A stretch of 64,000 nt of DNA from Harmothoe impar (Eukaryota; Annelida; Polychaeta; Phyllodocida; Polynoidae). Shown piece after piece: positions 31,100-43,660 of the stretch (positions within the stretch are counted from its first letter, which is position 1; the number at the start of each line of letters is the position of its first letter). The notes under the pieces were generated by a model. The model had not been told where the DNA came from and ran no database searches. It saw only the letters and a program-made list of their open reading frames with translations. The position numbers were made by a program, and so were the translations under genes. Location: contig OX381705.1 in the NCBI GenBank assembly GCA_947462335.1, forward strand, positions 33,627,570-33,691,569, in the 5' to 3' direction.

Positions 31100-31232
31100 G
31101 TTAGATTGACTACACCTGGACACGGTTCTTCCATATACCCACTGCCCCACAGGGTCAAGACGAGGTATTACACACCGAGTCGATGACCAGTGGGTATATG
31201 GAAGGACCCTGGCCAGGTGTAGTCTATCTGAC
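31100..31232. mobile_element. Foldback element
   Basis: The arms TAGATTGACTACACCTGG...TTCCATATACCCACTG and their inverted complement CAGTGGGTATATGGAA...CCAGGTGTAGTCTATC flank a short centre. It is non-coding and directly adjoins the dispersed repeat at 31233. Confidence 0.75.
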
Positions 31233-31475
31233 TTAAAGCTGAGCCGTCAGGGAATACGTTCAGCATTTTCCATACATGGACTAAAATAAAAGTTCCACCA
31301 GAGCGCAGCAGTGTTTGGACAGGGGACCAGGGAATTGTCCAGCTACACAATATTCACCCCATCTTGTGCCTGTAAGAGCTGAGCTCCCAACCCTTAAGAG
31401 CCCTCTTGTGAATGAAAACTGAACTATATCCAAAAGTGCTTTTGGCCTCACTTCAACCATGACAGTCAAGCATTA
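31233..31475 (-). repeat. Dispersed repeat, inverted copy at 35766
   Basis: About 230 bp is shared in opposite orientation with 35766-35995. Landmarks are CTCTTGTGAATGAAAACTGA, CAAAAGTGCTTTTGGCCTC and CTTCAACCATGACAGTCAAG. No coding capacity is recognised. Confidence 0.85.
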
Positions 31476-31739
31476 AATGTAGGCTAAAGTTAGAAATCTA
31501 TTAGCCGGTCTTAAATAATCAAGCACCCTCGATGATCAGCCTGCTTTTTGCAGGGACAGCAACGAGCCTAAATTTTTCTAGTGCATAGCTATACAGCTGT
31601 ACGCTTTACACAATTCTTGAGGACAGTCCTATACATAAACATATACATAATGCTTCAATAATCCGGCTGATTCAATTAAAAAAAATTAAGAGACGAGACA
31701 GATATATACTAGGCTAGTAGCCCCAATAATAACGTCGGC

Positions 31740-32420
31740 AGGTCGCAAGCAACATTTTAAAGTTGGCACAACATTAGTCTGCCAATGTTGGTACAATGTT
31801 GGTAAATTTACGTTGTACAAACAAATACTCCCAATGTGTTGCTAACGTTGATACAACGGAGGATAATTAATGTCATTCCAACATTGGCATAATGCTGTAT
31901 CTCCAACCTCCACCAGATGGCATTGGAGGTTGTAAGAAGATATTTTCCCCATCAGATACATTATCTCCTCATAATAGGCTAATAATTGGGGGTCAAGGTG
32001 TTTTATATAGCATTTGAAACAAAGTATATTCTCTTTATAATCCATTGTATTCCTTATTACCACCTTTATTATGTAATATAAAAGAATCCTGGCAATATTT
32101 CGATGAGGACACCTTTTTGTAGGCAATGACAGGTAGATAAGGTGTAGGGAAAGGATAAGATTCTGTATCACTTCTTGGCCATTCAAACTGAGATTAAGGT
32201 GAAATGAAAACAGAGAAATGCTCTTAAATGATGATTGTTCACAGCCATTAGGCCTATACGATGAGCAAACTATGTTCACTAATTCTCTCCAATCACACAT
32301 TGATAATCAAAGTTGGATAAACACCACAAACAAATGTCATATTTCACCATAAAGTCCAACGTCATGCCAACGCCAGCTAACGTTGAACCAATGTTGTTAC
32401 AACATCAGAATGCTAGATGG
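31740..32420. other. Stretch rich in CAACGTT/CCAATGTTG words, no gene
   Basis: At 31750-31880 and again at 32355-32410 the DNA is built of words such as GCCAATGTTGGTACAATGTTGG and AACGTTGAACCAATGTTG (shown as landmarks). This is typical of the ends of a decayed palindromic MITE. The 152-codon minus frame between them has no recognisable domain. Confidence 0.4.
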
Positions 32421-32936
32421 GTGTGCATCTAAGGAGTGGGGTGGTAGGACAGAGCAAGGGGAGGGCCGAGAAAGCGAGGATATGAGAGGTTACACTGTGG
32501 AGGTTAACATAATTTGTGGTGCCCTCTGGAATTGGCAATATCTAGTCTACAGCATAGACTGCGCTGTGCACTGTAAAACCAGAGAATCACTGGCATCAAT
32601 GGCAGCCGGGAACCCCACATTTTTTAGGGGTTGACGTTTTCAGAAGTCATAGTAATTTTACAGAATTTCACTGTCTTATTATACAGTGGCCTAGAATAAT
32701 CATTTAGCTATTTTAATGAATTTTAGACTTCATTATTCACCTTTTGTTGTTATCTAGCACAAGTTAATATTTTTACAGTCATACTGTGTATCATTGTACA
32801 GTTCATTATAATAATCCACAACGTTCATTTTTCTTCCATAAAGACATGGTGCCAAGACTTTATCATGCATCACAGCCAAAAATAATTTTCTCATTTCAAG
32901 AAACTAAGATAGATAAACTCGCCTGGCGGACAAATG

Positions 32937-32972
32937 ACTAGTTTTAAGAAAATATTTTTTCTTAAAACTAGT
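32937..32972. repeat. Perfect 36-bp palindrome
   Basis: ACTAGTTTTAAGAAAA, then TATT, then the exact complement TTTTCTTAAAACTAGT. It may be the core of a small inverted-repeat element. Confidence 0.9.
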
Positions 32973-33313
32973 TCACTGTAAATCATAAAACAGTGATGCA
33001 CTGCCAAATTTAGCCGAGATCCTCCGTAAATTCAAGGGACTTTTTTCACAGTGTTGAGGGTGTCCCAGCGAGTGTGATCCTTTTCCATATATGGCACAAA
33101 ATGGTGCTATCTATGGCTTCATAAAGTTCATAAACATGTACAGCATCTCTTATTTGTTTCAAGCAAAGTTTACACACACAACTGAAAACATTGCCATATT
33201 GTCTGATAATATCCACAATTTGCCATTATTTTCATGAGTCACACAACACCACTTGGTCGATAGCATCAGATGACCTATAGTGCGAGAGAGCAAACATTGT
33301 ACATCTTCACTCA

Positions 33314-33697
33314 ATAAAGTGGTGATCCCACCGCCGTGACGTGACGGATCCGTCCATTTTTGACGGATCCGTCACCTTTCTGTGATGGATCTATTGACAG
33401 ATGGATCAGTGAAAGCCAAATTATCCATTAAGAAGACCAAAAAAATGATCCACTGATCAGTCTGTCAACGGATCCGTCAACGGACGGATGAGTAGAAGCA
33501 GGAAAATGTGAATCCGTCCATCAATGGGTGATGGATCCGTCACCAATTTGGTGGATCTGTCAAGGGACGGGAATATTAACCATTTTTAATATTCCCGTCC
33601 GTTGGCTAAATCCGCTTCCACTGGTCTGTCCGTCGACGGATCCGTAAAAAAAGTGGATGGATCCGTCACGTAGCGGCGATGGAATTACCGCTTTAAC
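33314..33697. mobile_element. MITE built of GACGGATCCGTC palindromes
   Basis: The outer termini AATAAAGTGGTGATCCCACC...GTGACG and the complement of GTCACGTAGCGGCGATGG...CCGCTTTAA are imperfect inverted repeats of about 32 bp. The interior carries about a dozen exact or degenerate copies of the palindrome GACGGATCCGTC, plus an inner hairpin GACGGGAATATTAA/TTAATATTCCCGTC. Confidence 0.8.
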
Positions 33698-33879
33698 ACA
33701 CCCACTTCCGAGGCATGGCTTTGAACACTAGTGCAGTGAATTGCGAATAATATTCTCTTAACTGCTCCTGTTCATACCCCAGAAGAATGGTGATCTATAA
33801 ACTCTGATAAAACGTATGTATAATACCGGTAAGTGACGTTCTATGATACTGACCTCAGATCGGGCTACGTATTGGCAGG

Positions 33880-34180
33880 ATGTGGTCCGGGGGGGGGGGG
33901 GCAGAATAGAGTGGCATCACCTTTATTTCAAGTGTTGGTTTGAGCTCGCAAGTGGCCTCCTACTAGGGGGGTGATAAATCTACTTTTCTTCGGGGACAGG
34001 CTCAAACTATGCATTTGGGTCCAAAAACACCGGAAATCACATAAATATTTTTTTCGGAGCCCCGTGACCCCCCCCCCCCATACATAGGGTCCGAAGACCG
34101 GCCAAATAGTGAGAAAACAGCCAAAATTCAGGCTTTCAGATTCCTTCTCAAATCTCATCATTTTCTTCATGTAAATGGTC
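33880..34180 (-). repeat. Poly-C/G repeat fragment, related to 35255-35410
   Basis: The minus strand reads GGACCCAAATGCATAGTTTGAGCCTGTCCCYGAA and related poly-G flanks, which recur on the plus strand near 35330-35365 (landmark CCAAATGCATAGTTTGAGCC). The 80-codon frame across it is a repeat artefact. Confidence 0.55.
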
Positions 34181-34286
34181 AGAAACCTTCATATGGGACC
34201 CAAAGAGAGCATTTAAAGTCATATTGTTGTGATTACAGAGGTGTTACTTCCTCTGGGGAGGTGGTTCGTCCACGATAAAATACCAA

Positions 34287-34686
34287 TGAATCAGGTTTTT
34301 TGAAGGATTTGCTCCCTTACAATCAGGTCCCTATACTACCTTAAAAGATCCTCAGGACACCTAATCAGGCAGATTAAACCCTTCTGGAAGGCCCCCTCTT
34401 TCTCTTAACTCCCCCCAGCATGTAATAATAGCCATCAGATAACTCACTCTCCCCCCCCCCCCTCGCCTCTATATTACCCTAAACTGAATCAGGTTTTTTG
34501 AAGGATTTGCTCCCTTACAATCAGGTCCCTATACTACCTTAAAAGATCCTCAGGACACCTAATCAGGCAGATTAAACCCTTCTGGAAGGCCCCCTCTTTC
34601 TCTTAACTCCCCCCAGCATGTAATAATAGCCATCAGATAACTCACTCTCCCCCCCCCCCCTCGCCTCTATATTACCCTAAACTGAA
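34287..34686. repeat. 198-bp tandem duplication
   Basis: TGAATCAGGTTTTTTGAAGG starts at 34287 and again at 34485. The two 198-bp copies read identically, including a C12 run in each. Identity implies a recent event or assembly duplication. Confidence 0.9.
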
Positions 34687-35058
34687 ATAATGTATTAACG
34701 TAAGACCTGTCCGACAGTTTGAACCTTTCTTGAGGGCTCCCTGTTCCTGTTAACCACCCCCCCAATGATCCCCCCTCCACTCCATCCCCACCCTGAACTA
34801 ATAGCCATGAAATATCCCCCCCCCTCACCTCCATATTACACAGTACAACCATCAGCCCCCCCCCCCTCCATGTGACACAGTGCACAGCATTGCCTCTCAT
34901 GGTAAGTATCATCATACCTGGGAGTGGGGACAATGGTGTGGTTAAAAGAGGGGGCCCAAATCCCCCCCCCCCACCCCACCCCAAACCCTTCTTCAATGCT
35001 TCAGAATGAGTGAGCTGGGTCCTTGATACTCTCGTTCCCAAATCCTTCCAAAGGAAGG

Positions 35059-35240
35059 CTCTGGTAACAGCCAAATGACCTTGAACTTGGGATTTTGCTG
35101 GGTCTGGGCAACCCCTGCTGGTAGCTTGGAACCAGTGGACAGGAACCAGAATGTATGATGGTAGTTTTACAGGCTACCAGCAGGGCTTGCCCAGACCCGG
35201 CAAAATCCCAAGTTCAAGGTCATTTGGCTGTTACCGAAGC
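35059..35240. mobile_element. Foldback element, family member at 52791
   Basis: The arms GGTAACAGCCAAATGACC...CAAAATCCC and their inverted complement flank a short centre with GTGGACAGGAACCAGAATG. A related, more diverged element with the same order of words lies at 52791-52975. Confidence 0.8.
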
Positions 35241-35546
35241 CTCACTATTTGGACGATCTTCGGACCCCAAGTACAGGGGGGGGGGATCACAAAAGTCTGA
35301 AAAAAATATTTTTGTGATATCCGAGTTTTGGGTCCCAAATGCATAGTTTGAGCCTGTCCCTGAAACCGTACGACAAAATTTGCGATTTAACACCCCGCCT
35401 ACTCCTACAAAAGTTTTGATGTAAATTATTTCGCTTTATCAAAGTATTAATTTCTCAAGGTTATCCGATTCAATATGATGCTATTGAGAGTCTATATAAA
35501 TATGATTCACAGGCCTTTTAGGGTAACCTGCCCTCATTGAGGGCCC

Positions 35547-35702
35547 GAGATTTGTTCTACACTAGATGGGGCTTCAAGTAGTCCAGGTAAACGAGATCCC
35601 TGTTTTCATACATGTTTTCTACAGGTGAGAATACATGGATAAAAACTGGGATCGCGTTTACCTGGACTACTTGAAGCCCCATCTAGTATAGAACAAATCT
35701 CA
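35547..35702. mobile_element. Foldback element
   Basis: The left arm GAGATTTGTTCTACACTAGA...CAGGTAAACG is matched by its complement CGTTTACCTG...TCTAGTATAGAACAAATCTC. The centre is about 50 bp and non-coding. Confidence 0.85.
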
Positions 35703-35765
35703 ATAGGACAGTTTGCTTTCCCCCTCACTCCTGAGGTCGCCTGCCTCAGATTATGATGTTAAAGC

Positions 35766-35995
35766 TTGACTGTCATGGTTGAAGTGAGGCCAAAAGCACT
35801 TTTGGATATAGTTCAGTTTTCATTCACAAGAGGGCTCTTAAGGGCTGGGAGCTCAGCTCTTACAGGCACAAGATAGGGTGAATATGTTGTAGCTGGACAA
35901 TGCTCATGGTCCCTGTCCAAACACTTCTGCCCTCTGGTGAAACTTTAATCATAGTCCATATATGGAAAATGCTGAACGTATTACCTGAGCTTTAA
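35766..35995 (+). repeat. Dispersed repeat, inverted copy of 31233-31475
   Basis: It starts CTTGACTGTCATGGTTGAAG and ends near GGAAAATGCTGAACGTATTA, with the same order of words as the complement of the 31-kb copy. The two copies differ by scattered substitutions. Confidence 0.85.
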
Positions 35996-35999
35996 AAAA

Positions 36000-38250
36000 G
36001 AGGTTAAATTGGAGGCTAGGCACCAGACTAAACTAGGACCTTAGGACTGGTTCAAAACTTATCCACCAGGGTGCTATACTTGATATACTCGATATGCTAT
36101 TAATTTTTCATGCATAGAAACAACTCAAACGGTATGAACACTTTTTTTTATTATTGTACATAAATATCTATTAAACCAATACATTGCCACATAGGCTAAT
36201 TCCACAACACAAAACAAGACAACTAAGGACAGGAGTACAGGGACCTAGACGTCTCGCATGGATGGTCTGTTACACTGCACATGGACCATTAAACTCGTTA
36301 ACATGCTAGTAGACTAGTACATAACCAGCTCGGATGGAGTTTAATTTGCCAAAATTGACAGATTGATGCATAGGTAAAGTACGTTCAAATACCCTTCAAA
36401 TTGCTTTTTGCTACCATAATCAAGAGTGGTCCAAATATTTTTTTGTCCCCCCCCCCCTCAAGTGGTACAACATTTTTTGACTCGCCCCCCCCCCAATTCC
36501 ACAACCCCTCCCCCCTTGTTAAAAAATTACCACTCCCTAATACTGCCATGTTTATTCAACAAAACTAACAAACCATATTTCAATCAAGTACGTCATGCTA
36601 CAAACTACTTTAATAAAGTATGCCATGCTCACATTCAATTACAAATGTAATCATTCCCATAACCAGATAACAAAATGGTTACTGACGCACGATGTGCTCT
36701 TTGTATCGCGGTAGGCTGGTAGAGTTTGTAATGGAATAATACAGGTAACACATGGCATGCTTGCTTTTTTTAAAGGAAATAGGGCTCGTTGAACATGCAT
36801 GTTCAAGGTCGTAGCAGAACATACCAAATATTACATACTGACTGTTTAAGCAAATTGAACTGCATGCTCGTGCCAGCAGCTGGGATCCATACATAATACA
36901 ATATGCCTGATCACTCCCGGAATGTACTGATAGATCTTCTGTTCTATATTTCTATATAACCAGAGTGTCGGCATGCACTACATCTACTACTGCTCAACGT
37001 TGTTTCACTAAGTCTAGGTCTCGTGACTGATTCTCTTTAGGTTCTCTTTCGTTATCATTCAATATAGTATAACAATCTATAATAGTGGATATGATTACTC
37101 ATTGATAACAGTATCATGAAACAGTCACCTGACATTTTAATATGTATAGTGTATAATACTGAAATCACGAGAAATGCAACCGACCATGAGTTGAAACATA
37201 TTGACCCTATGTGGCAGCACAACTCGTGCTACTCATTTCTCTTTCTGTTTCACCGAGTCCCACCCCTCCTTATTCCAAGCGGTGTGTCCGCCCCAATGCC
37301 AGGCCGGTCTGACAAAGTGATGACATGTGTATGCACACGTTCATATGTATGTCAAAACTAACGCATAATATATTGTAAATAACACCAAAAAAATAACTAT
37401 TTGAACCAACGGTGTAAAATAATGTTTTAGTAGAGCTCATAACAAGGGGGTTGGTGGAGGTTATATTATTTGATTGGTTTATCTACTATAAAATTAATTT
37501 ACGAGTAATGAAGACGACCTCCTAGGAATCTTAGCCCCTAGGAGAAAGTGAATTGCCATACTAGTATCATACAATAGTGTCGACTATAGTCGATGTTAGC
37601 CCTCCTATAGTATCGCCTATGGTCGACGTTAGACCAGCCATGATGTCGATTATGATTACTGATGCTAGCCCTAAAGGGTTAATTTGGCATATTTGTACAT
37701 TTCAAAGAAGAATGACTGTTAGACCTTCGTATTTCCAATGCGTTGTATATCCCTTACGTGCGCAGAATTATTTGAGAAAACTGAGTGATTTACATTATCA
37801 TTGACCAGTACATTGTGTAACACCTGAATAGTGTGGCTGTATATGGCGCCAATAATGCCCAGTATTGTTGGGGTATATAGATTCTAAATCGGGTTACCAT
37901 GACAAACAGTTACATTCTTTTCACTCATATCAAACAGCATCCAGCGTACACGTGGGGGCATAGCTTTTGAACATTATATTAACACAATTATCGTAATTTT
38001 GAGAGGGCATTTTCTTATAATAATTTTATCGATTTTTATGGAAAGCAGAGCCCTGTTTCAGTATAAACGCACGCTGAAGAGCACAATCCTTTAGTTCTGG
38101 ACACGAAAGGGTATACATCAGACACAGGCGCCCCCTTTAGCTTTGCAATGGAGTAACATTACTACTGTCCATCCAAACGTATGTAGCGACATGTTTTGTT
38201 GGGAAGGATATTGATAATGTCAATTGTAACCCATTACACAACAGAATTCG
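36000..38250. other. Intergenic, no recognised gene
   Basis: It contains a decayed relative of the poly-G MITE at about 36420-36540 (ends CCACTCCCTAA) and a hairpin CTCCTAGG...CCTAGGAG near 37518-37545. GTCGACTATAGTCGATGTTAG-like words occur near 37580-37660. Otherwise I see nothing coding. Confidence 0.5.
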
Positions 38251-38950
38251 GCCAATTTTATTAATTTATTTTCATAATTCGCCATAGCTGAACCATATGG
38301 GCAATTTAACACTGCCAGGCAGAATCACATAATGAGGGGCACAATAAATTATCAGACTTAATTAATGTTGGCAGTTTAACGGTCAGGGTGAAATTAGACA
38401 AGATGTTACAATTCTGTACTCTTCATGTGGGATTGATATGAAATGATATACATATACACATATTGTATCAAACAAGAGTTCTGCATAGACTAGATATCGG
38501 TGTCGTACAGGTCTGCCAAGCTCAATACCATAATACTCTCCTTATTCCTAGACACCCGATCCTCTTCTCTGTCCTAATGGACAACATAACTCGAATATAT
38601 TAGATACCCTATCCATGTAATGGGTACATGTATGGACATGGATTAACTTTAACACAGCATGTTTAGATGGCCCAATGTTCATGAGTAGATAGGAGGCCTA
38701 GATATGGTGAGCAATTGGATATAATCTGTATTGTTCTTGCACCACAATTCTGCACCAGATGGTGGTAAAACAGCCCCAGTAAATTAGTGCGAGGTTGTGC
38801 CGGCCTTGGGCATACCCAAGTAAATCCAATAGCATTGGCTTGGGTATCCCACAATGCTTACACAAGCTCGCCCTATTTAGCTGGGCTCCCACCATGTACA
38901 AGGACATCTCGTCCAGACTCGTCACGTGCCATTCTCGCGAGACTTGACGA

Positions 38951-39236
38951 TCACGTGACACTCTCGCGGTACTTGGAGGAGGTGGTACTGCTAACGGTGC
39001 CCTGCTTGTTGTTTCTCGTTTTGTCTTTAAACTGGGAGTTGACCGTGCTCCCCAAGGTACCACTCACTCCGAATATATACACCCCCGAGGTGTCCATGGC
39101 AGCGTTAGGTTTGAAAGTTTGATCATGATATGTGCTGGCATGGCGGGGCTTGGTCTGCACACTGACCGTGCTAAGGATGGAGGGGTCTTTCCACTTGGTG
39201 GAGCTCTGCGCCTTCCGTGCCCGCACCTTGGCATGT
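38951..39236 (-). CDS. Terminal exon: cytoplasmic tail of a membrane protein
   Basis: The acceptor TCTCTCTGTTGCAG precedes the exon. Its first base completes the phase-2 codon (AA+A, Lys) left by the transmembrane exon at 57587. It encodes about 94 residues of a basic, then Ser/Thr-rich tail (HAKVRARKAQSSTKWKDP near the start, SSTTSSKYRESVT at the end) and stops at 38951. A GTGAGT inside the exon (39067) could act as an alternative donor, but the frame beyond it still looks coding. The DNA is GC-richer than its surroundings. The last residues, ESVT, are not a standard hydrophobic PDZ ligand. I do not recognise the family. TTTATT at about 38256-38275 would give AATAAA on this strand, about 0.7 kb downstream. 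Confidence 0.6.
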
Positions 39237-39856
39237 CTGCAACAGAGAGAAATCCACAGTTTTGTTAAAATGATAACAACTTGACGTCTTGAGCATGGGA
39301 GCTATATATGTCAATGGAATGAGTGGATGTGAATGGGTTTTTGTTTAAGAGGAGGGGTTCAGAACAAAAACTGATTCATTCCGAACATATTGAAGTCACA
39401 GAGGTCGACAATCTTGAACGGAAAATCAATTTTTAAAAAGAAATATCTGAGTGTGAAGTATATTCTATTCTCCAATAGTTGCTGTGTTCCTACATATCAC
39501 GATCAATGTATCACCGACTTCTATGGCATCGATGAATGTTGCATTATCTTCATAGAACTGATGAAATATAACATCACAACTAACATGATTATGGCCATTC
39601 AATGATTGCCCCAACACTGAGTATAGTGTTAATATTTTCGCCTGTAGAATAGGTTACAGTACAGTGTATGTCACATGATCCAAAATAAAATGCAATCCTT
39701 TATTTCAGTAGGTTAATAACAAGTGAAGTAGAAGGTGGACTATATGTGTAAGTAGTCCTTAAAAAGCAACATTGCACTCGTATCGGGACCTCTCAATACA
39801 TGTATAGCTCCTGGTTTCTTGCTATCAATTCTGACGCATCAATCAAAGCATTTACG

Positions 39857-39857
<1 letters not shown>

Positions 39858-39925
<68 letters not shown>
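39858..39925. repeat. (TA)n microsatellite
   Basis: About 34 uninterrupted TA dinucleotides. Confidence 0.98.
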
Positions 39926-39931
<6 letters not shown>

Positions 39932-41044
39932 TGTTGTTTTTAAATAGTATTGCTACACCTAACATTAATTATTATTACAACTTCCACACATGATCTTATC
40001 CTTTACTTAAAATGATTAAATGGAGAAATAAAACCCTTCAGGAAAGGACGACTTGTTATACTTTACATGCATCAGCGTCTATACCTGGATGCATCCAGGA
40101 GAAAATAAGTTGTAGTCGTGACTTGATTCCCTTTTTGCAATCCACCTACGCTTGTCCCTTACTTTCTATTCATTTCCCCATGCCCTCCCACCTACTGTGT
40201 TCCAACCCACACCTTCCGCTACCCCACCCGCCAAAAAGATACCTAGACTAATAAGAGTAAGAGGCGCTATACGCACTGAGTGACAGAGCCATCGGGACTG
40301 AAGGCTGAAGACTTATCTGTTGGTTTAATGACCTACATTTTATTCATAGGTTACATTAAAAAACTGTAGCTGGTCACATCGTGCTCAGCAAAACATGGTC
40401 GAGCTCACTTTTTTGTTCAATTTTGGAGAAATCTTCAGACTGTCTTTTAAGATTATGTTAAACATCTTAAGTGGTATTTTTACAACCGGAAGGTTTCTCC
40501 CACTCCATACCTGTTATGTGCCAGAATAATCTTAAAGGGGATCTGAACTAACAACCTCCGATTTGCTGGCAATTGAAGCAGACCTCTTTTTCGGTGGCTA
40601 GTCATGGGAAGTGCTACAGTTCGGTGCCAAACACCCTCTGTCCTTATATGGGCACAATTGGAGGCATTTTGTTTACCAAAGAGCGTCTGGCTGGATGGAT
40701 ACCAGGATAGTTCCTTTTTAGTATCCTCTTCTTTTATCATTCATGACATCCTACACAATATTATATGATGTGCCCGATAAAGCTTCCAATGGGTCTATCT
40801 GCACTAAAATATCTATACATGAGTCACCAAATCGTATAAAAAGAATTTAAAATGTTCCATTGAATGGATATCTGTGTTTAGATTAAATTTCAGACTGTAA
40901 ACACTAACCAAATAGTATTACAAACTACTGGCGAAGAATGGATGATGTGGTAAGCACATAGTTACTTAACAATTTGTACAAAGCCATATTGGTTATCTCT
41001 CCTTGTGACAGAAACAGGCTACAACTATAGCTGATACTGTGATG

Positions 41045-41098
41045 GCCATATGGGAAGGGCTCATGCTACTTTGTATGGGAAGGGCTCATGCTACTTTG
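41045..41098. repeat. Short tandem repeat, two units of about 25 bp
   Basis: TATGGGAAGGGCTCATGCTA followed by CTTTG occurs twice in tandem. The 192-codon frame that overlaps it has no recognisable domain. Confidence 0.8.
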
Positions 41099-42293
41099 TG
41101 GGTCTCCACCGGCTGTGGTCCAAAGGGTTCTTGTCAACACCACCTGGTGGCAGCACAGGAGGGACATGTATTTTGTCTATGGAAAGCCTATTGGGCAACC
41201 TCAACAGAAACCCGGGTCAATGAAAAAAAAACTTCTCTTAAACAAAATCCCATTCGCATTCACCCATTCCATTCACATCTAACCCCTCCTCTGTGTACAG
41301 AGGGTGCCATGGGTTTGGCAGAGAAACCGAGTTTCTCTCCTAAACCCATCTTCTGTACTAATAGCAGGGATTTCAGCACAACCCATCCTCTCACACAAAA
41401 ACCCATCCTCTCACATAATGATTCGGTTTGTAACAGAACATTACTATTGTACAAGATTAAAACAAATGCTAGGGATGTTGATACGATATTAAAATCATTG
41501 GCCAAATCAACGTCTGGCAGCATGAGGATAAGCCTGGTGATGGTGGAAGTCATATGCCAAAGGAAGAAATATTTGTGGGAAAAAAATTCTATACAAAGAT
41601 CTTTCACTGGGCTTTGAAAAATAGGGCAGTTAACGTGATTCACTTACAATTCTCAACATGGCACACAGTTTTTGTGCAGTGTGAACAGGATATACAGACC
41701 AATTAGTCATTTCTAAATTTTCATTCCGGCACATGTTTTTCTTTATTACAGATGGCAGCATATTTCATGTGGATGCCCAAAATAGTGTTTCCCCACCAAC
41801 GCTGTTGGTCTCGTTGTAATTACACATCTCATGTTGAAGCATTTAGGACTCTTGGTAACACGAATAATGTATCTATTTCACAGGGAAAGTATAATTCTAT
41901 TTAGGAGTTTAGAACTTTATCGATGGATTTCATTCTAGCCAGCCCAGTGATGATACCAATTTTAATGAAAATTAAGTGTCACAATTAAAACTAATGAATG
42001 AACTAAAATCATGGAAAATCCTATTGCATTTATCAGCCAAACATATTTCCAACAGGTGATTTCTCCGTATCTACGAGTTTATCCCGTTAATGACAGCCAT
42101 AGACAAAAAGACAGTGCGGAATAACATTTGTGTCATTATTCCTTTTGACGCCAGGAGTCAGTGAATGTCGTCTACTCCAGGAGTCTACTCCAGGGGTCTA
42201 CTGCCTTTAGCCTGTTTGGGCATGGTTGATGCTAAGGACGGTGACACATGTTTCAATTCTGACATAGAAAAATAACATAACAACCCGACACAG

Positions 42294-42382
42294 TAGTGCT
42301 GAAAAGAAAAACGGAAGGTGCAACGTTGACTGACAACGGACTGGCAGGGAGCGAAGTCTTAAAAGGACCCGAACCCTTTGAG
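42294..42382 (+). CDS. Candidate coding exon, plus strand
   Basis: AACCCGACACAG precedes the segment and GTAAAT follows TTTGAG. The 89-nt segment is open in one frame with a protein-like composition (KRKTEGATLTDNGLAGSE). It ends on a codon boundary, which matches the frame of the candidate exon at 44170. There is no homology that I recognise and the acceptor lacks a strong pyrimidine tract. It would lie inside the intron of the minus-strand membrane gene. Confidence 0.25.
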
Positions 42383-43064
42383 GTAAATGACTGGAGGGGA
42401 GAAGCCAACACTTAGTGGATTCATCTGCAGTGTCAACAAACCCCCCTCACGGCACAGTACCCCCATTCAGGTGAGGTAGTGTCCTACAGTCCATCTATAC
42501 ACATACTCCTTATCCCCGCCCGGATGATGAACCAGTATGGCACAGAGTGTGACAAACAATGTACAGATAACACATAGGCTCTAAACCGCCACCTGTTACC
42601 TTTTGGTACGTTTGTGTTGTCTCTTCCCCTTTCTGAAAAGAACAACACATCCACCTGTATTTGAAAAGGGACATGTAGATCCACACGTCAGGTGTGTAGA
42701 GAGATGACTCTATCTATATTGGAAGTAGAGAATACAAATCATGTTTCAGGCTATGAAGGACATATTCCCACCATCCACAGGGTTGTATACGGCTGGTTTA
42801 TGCCCACTATATAAAGGAAATGTGTGGCCTAAGGTGGCTGGCTACCATGGTGTTTCGCCACATACGTGTCTATACATAAAATAGCATAGCAGAGTATCTA
42901 CGTCTCTCTAAAGCCATTTCAGACCCATGTCAGGGTATTGACTTGAATGTTTTCCATCTAAAACAAGCATTTTTGAACTCATGGTTTCGCACATGTATAA
43001 ATCTTTTGGTCATCAAAATAATATATCATAGAAGTTGAAAAGAAGCAGGTACATGCTGAGAGAC

Positions 43065-43660
43065 CTAGTTAGGCCCTTATCCTACAAAATTGCCCTTATC
43101 CTACAAAAATGTATAGTTTTGTAGTACAAGGGCTGTCAGTCAGGCCCTTATCCTACGAAATCGGCCCTTATCCTACAAAAAAGTGCCGTTATCCTACAAA
43201 ACCTCTGCATTTTGTAGGATAAGGGCAATCAGTCAGGCCCTTATTCTACAAAATTGCCCTTCAAAACCTATATCAGGTAGCTTTGTAGTGAATTAGGCCT
43301 GACTGATAGTCTTGATCTTACAAACCCTCCCTTATATAGGTTTTGTAGGATAAGGGCAATTTTGTAGGATAAGGCCTTAACTGTTTGCCCTTATCCTACG
43401 AAAATAGTATAGGTTTTGTAGGATAAGGGCAATTTCGTAGGATAAGGGCCTGACCGACAGCCCTTATCCTACAAAACTATATATTTTTGTAGGATGAGGT
43501 CAATTTTGTAGGATAAGGGCCTGACAGGTGTTTCGTAGGATAAGGGCAAATTTTGTAGGATAAGGGCCTGACTGACAACCCTTATACTACAAACCTATAT
43601 ATATATGTTTTTGTAGGATAAGGGCAATTTTGTAGGATAAGGGCTTAACAGACCTGACTA
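43065..43660. repeat. Palindromic array of TTTGTAGGATAAGGGC units
   Basis: The word GTAGGATAAGGGC or its complement GCCCTTATCCTAC occurs about twenty times within 600 bp, in both orientations. Spacers such as CTGACTGACAG recur too. Direct and inverted copies are interleaved, so long alternative hairpins are possible. No coding capacity. Confidence 0.9.

Noticed and set aside
41039..41617. 192-codon plus-strand frame
   Set aside because: It begins in a short tandem repeat, the translation shows no domain or periodicity, and a minus-strand frame of 127 codons overlaps most of it.
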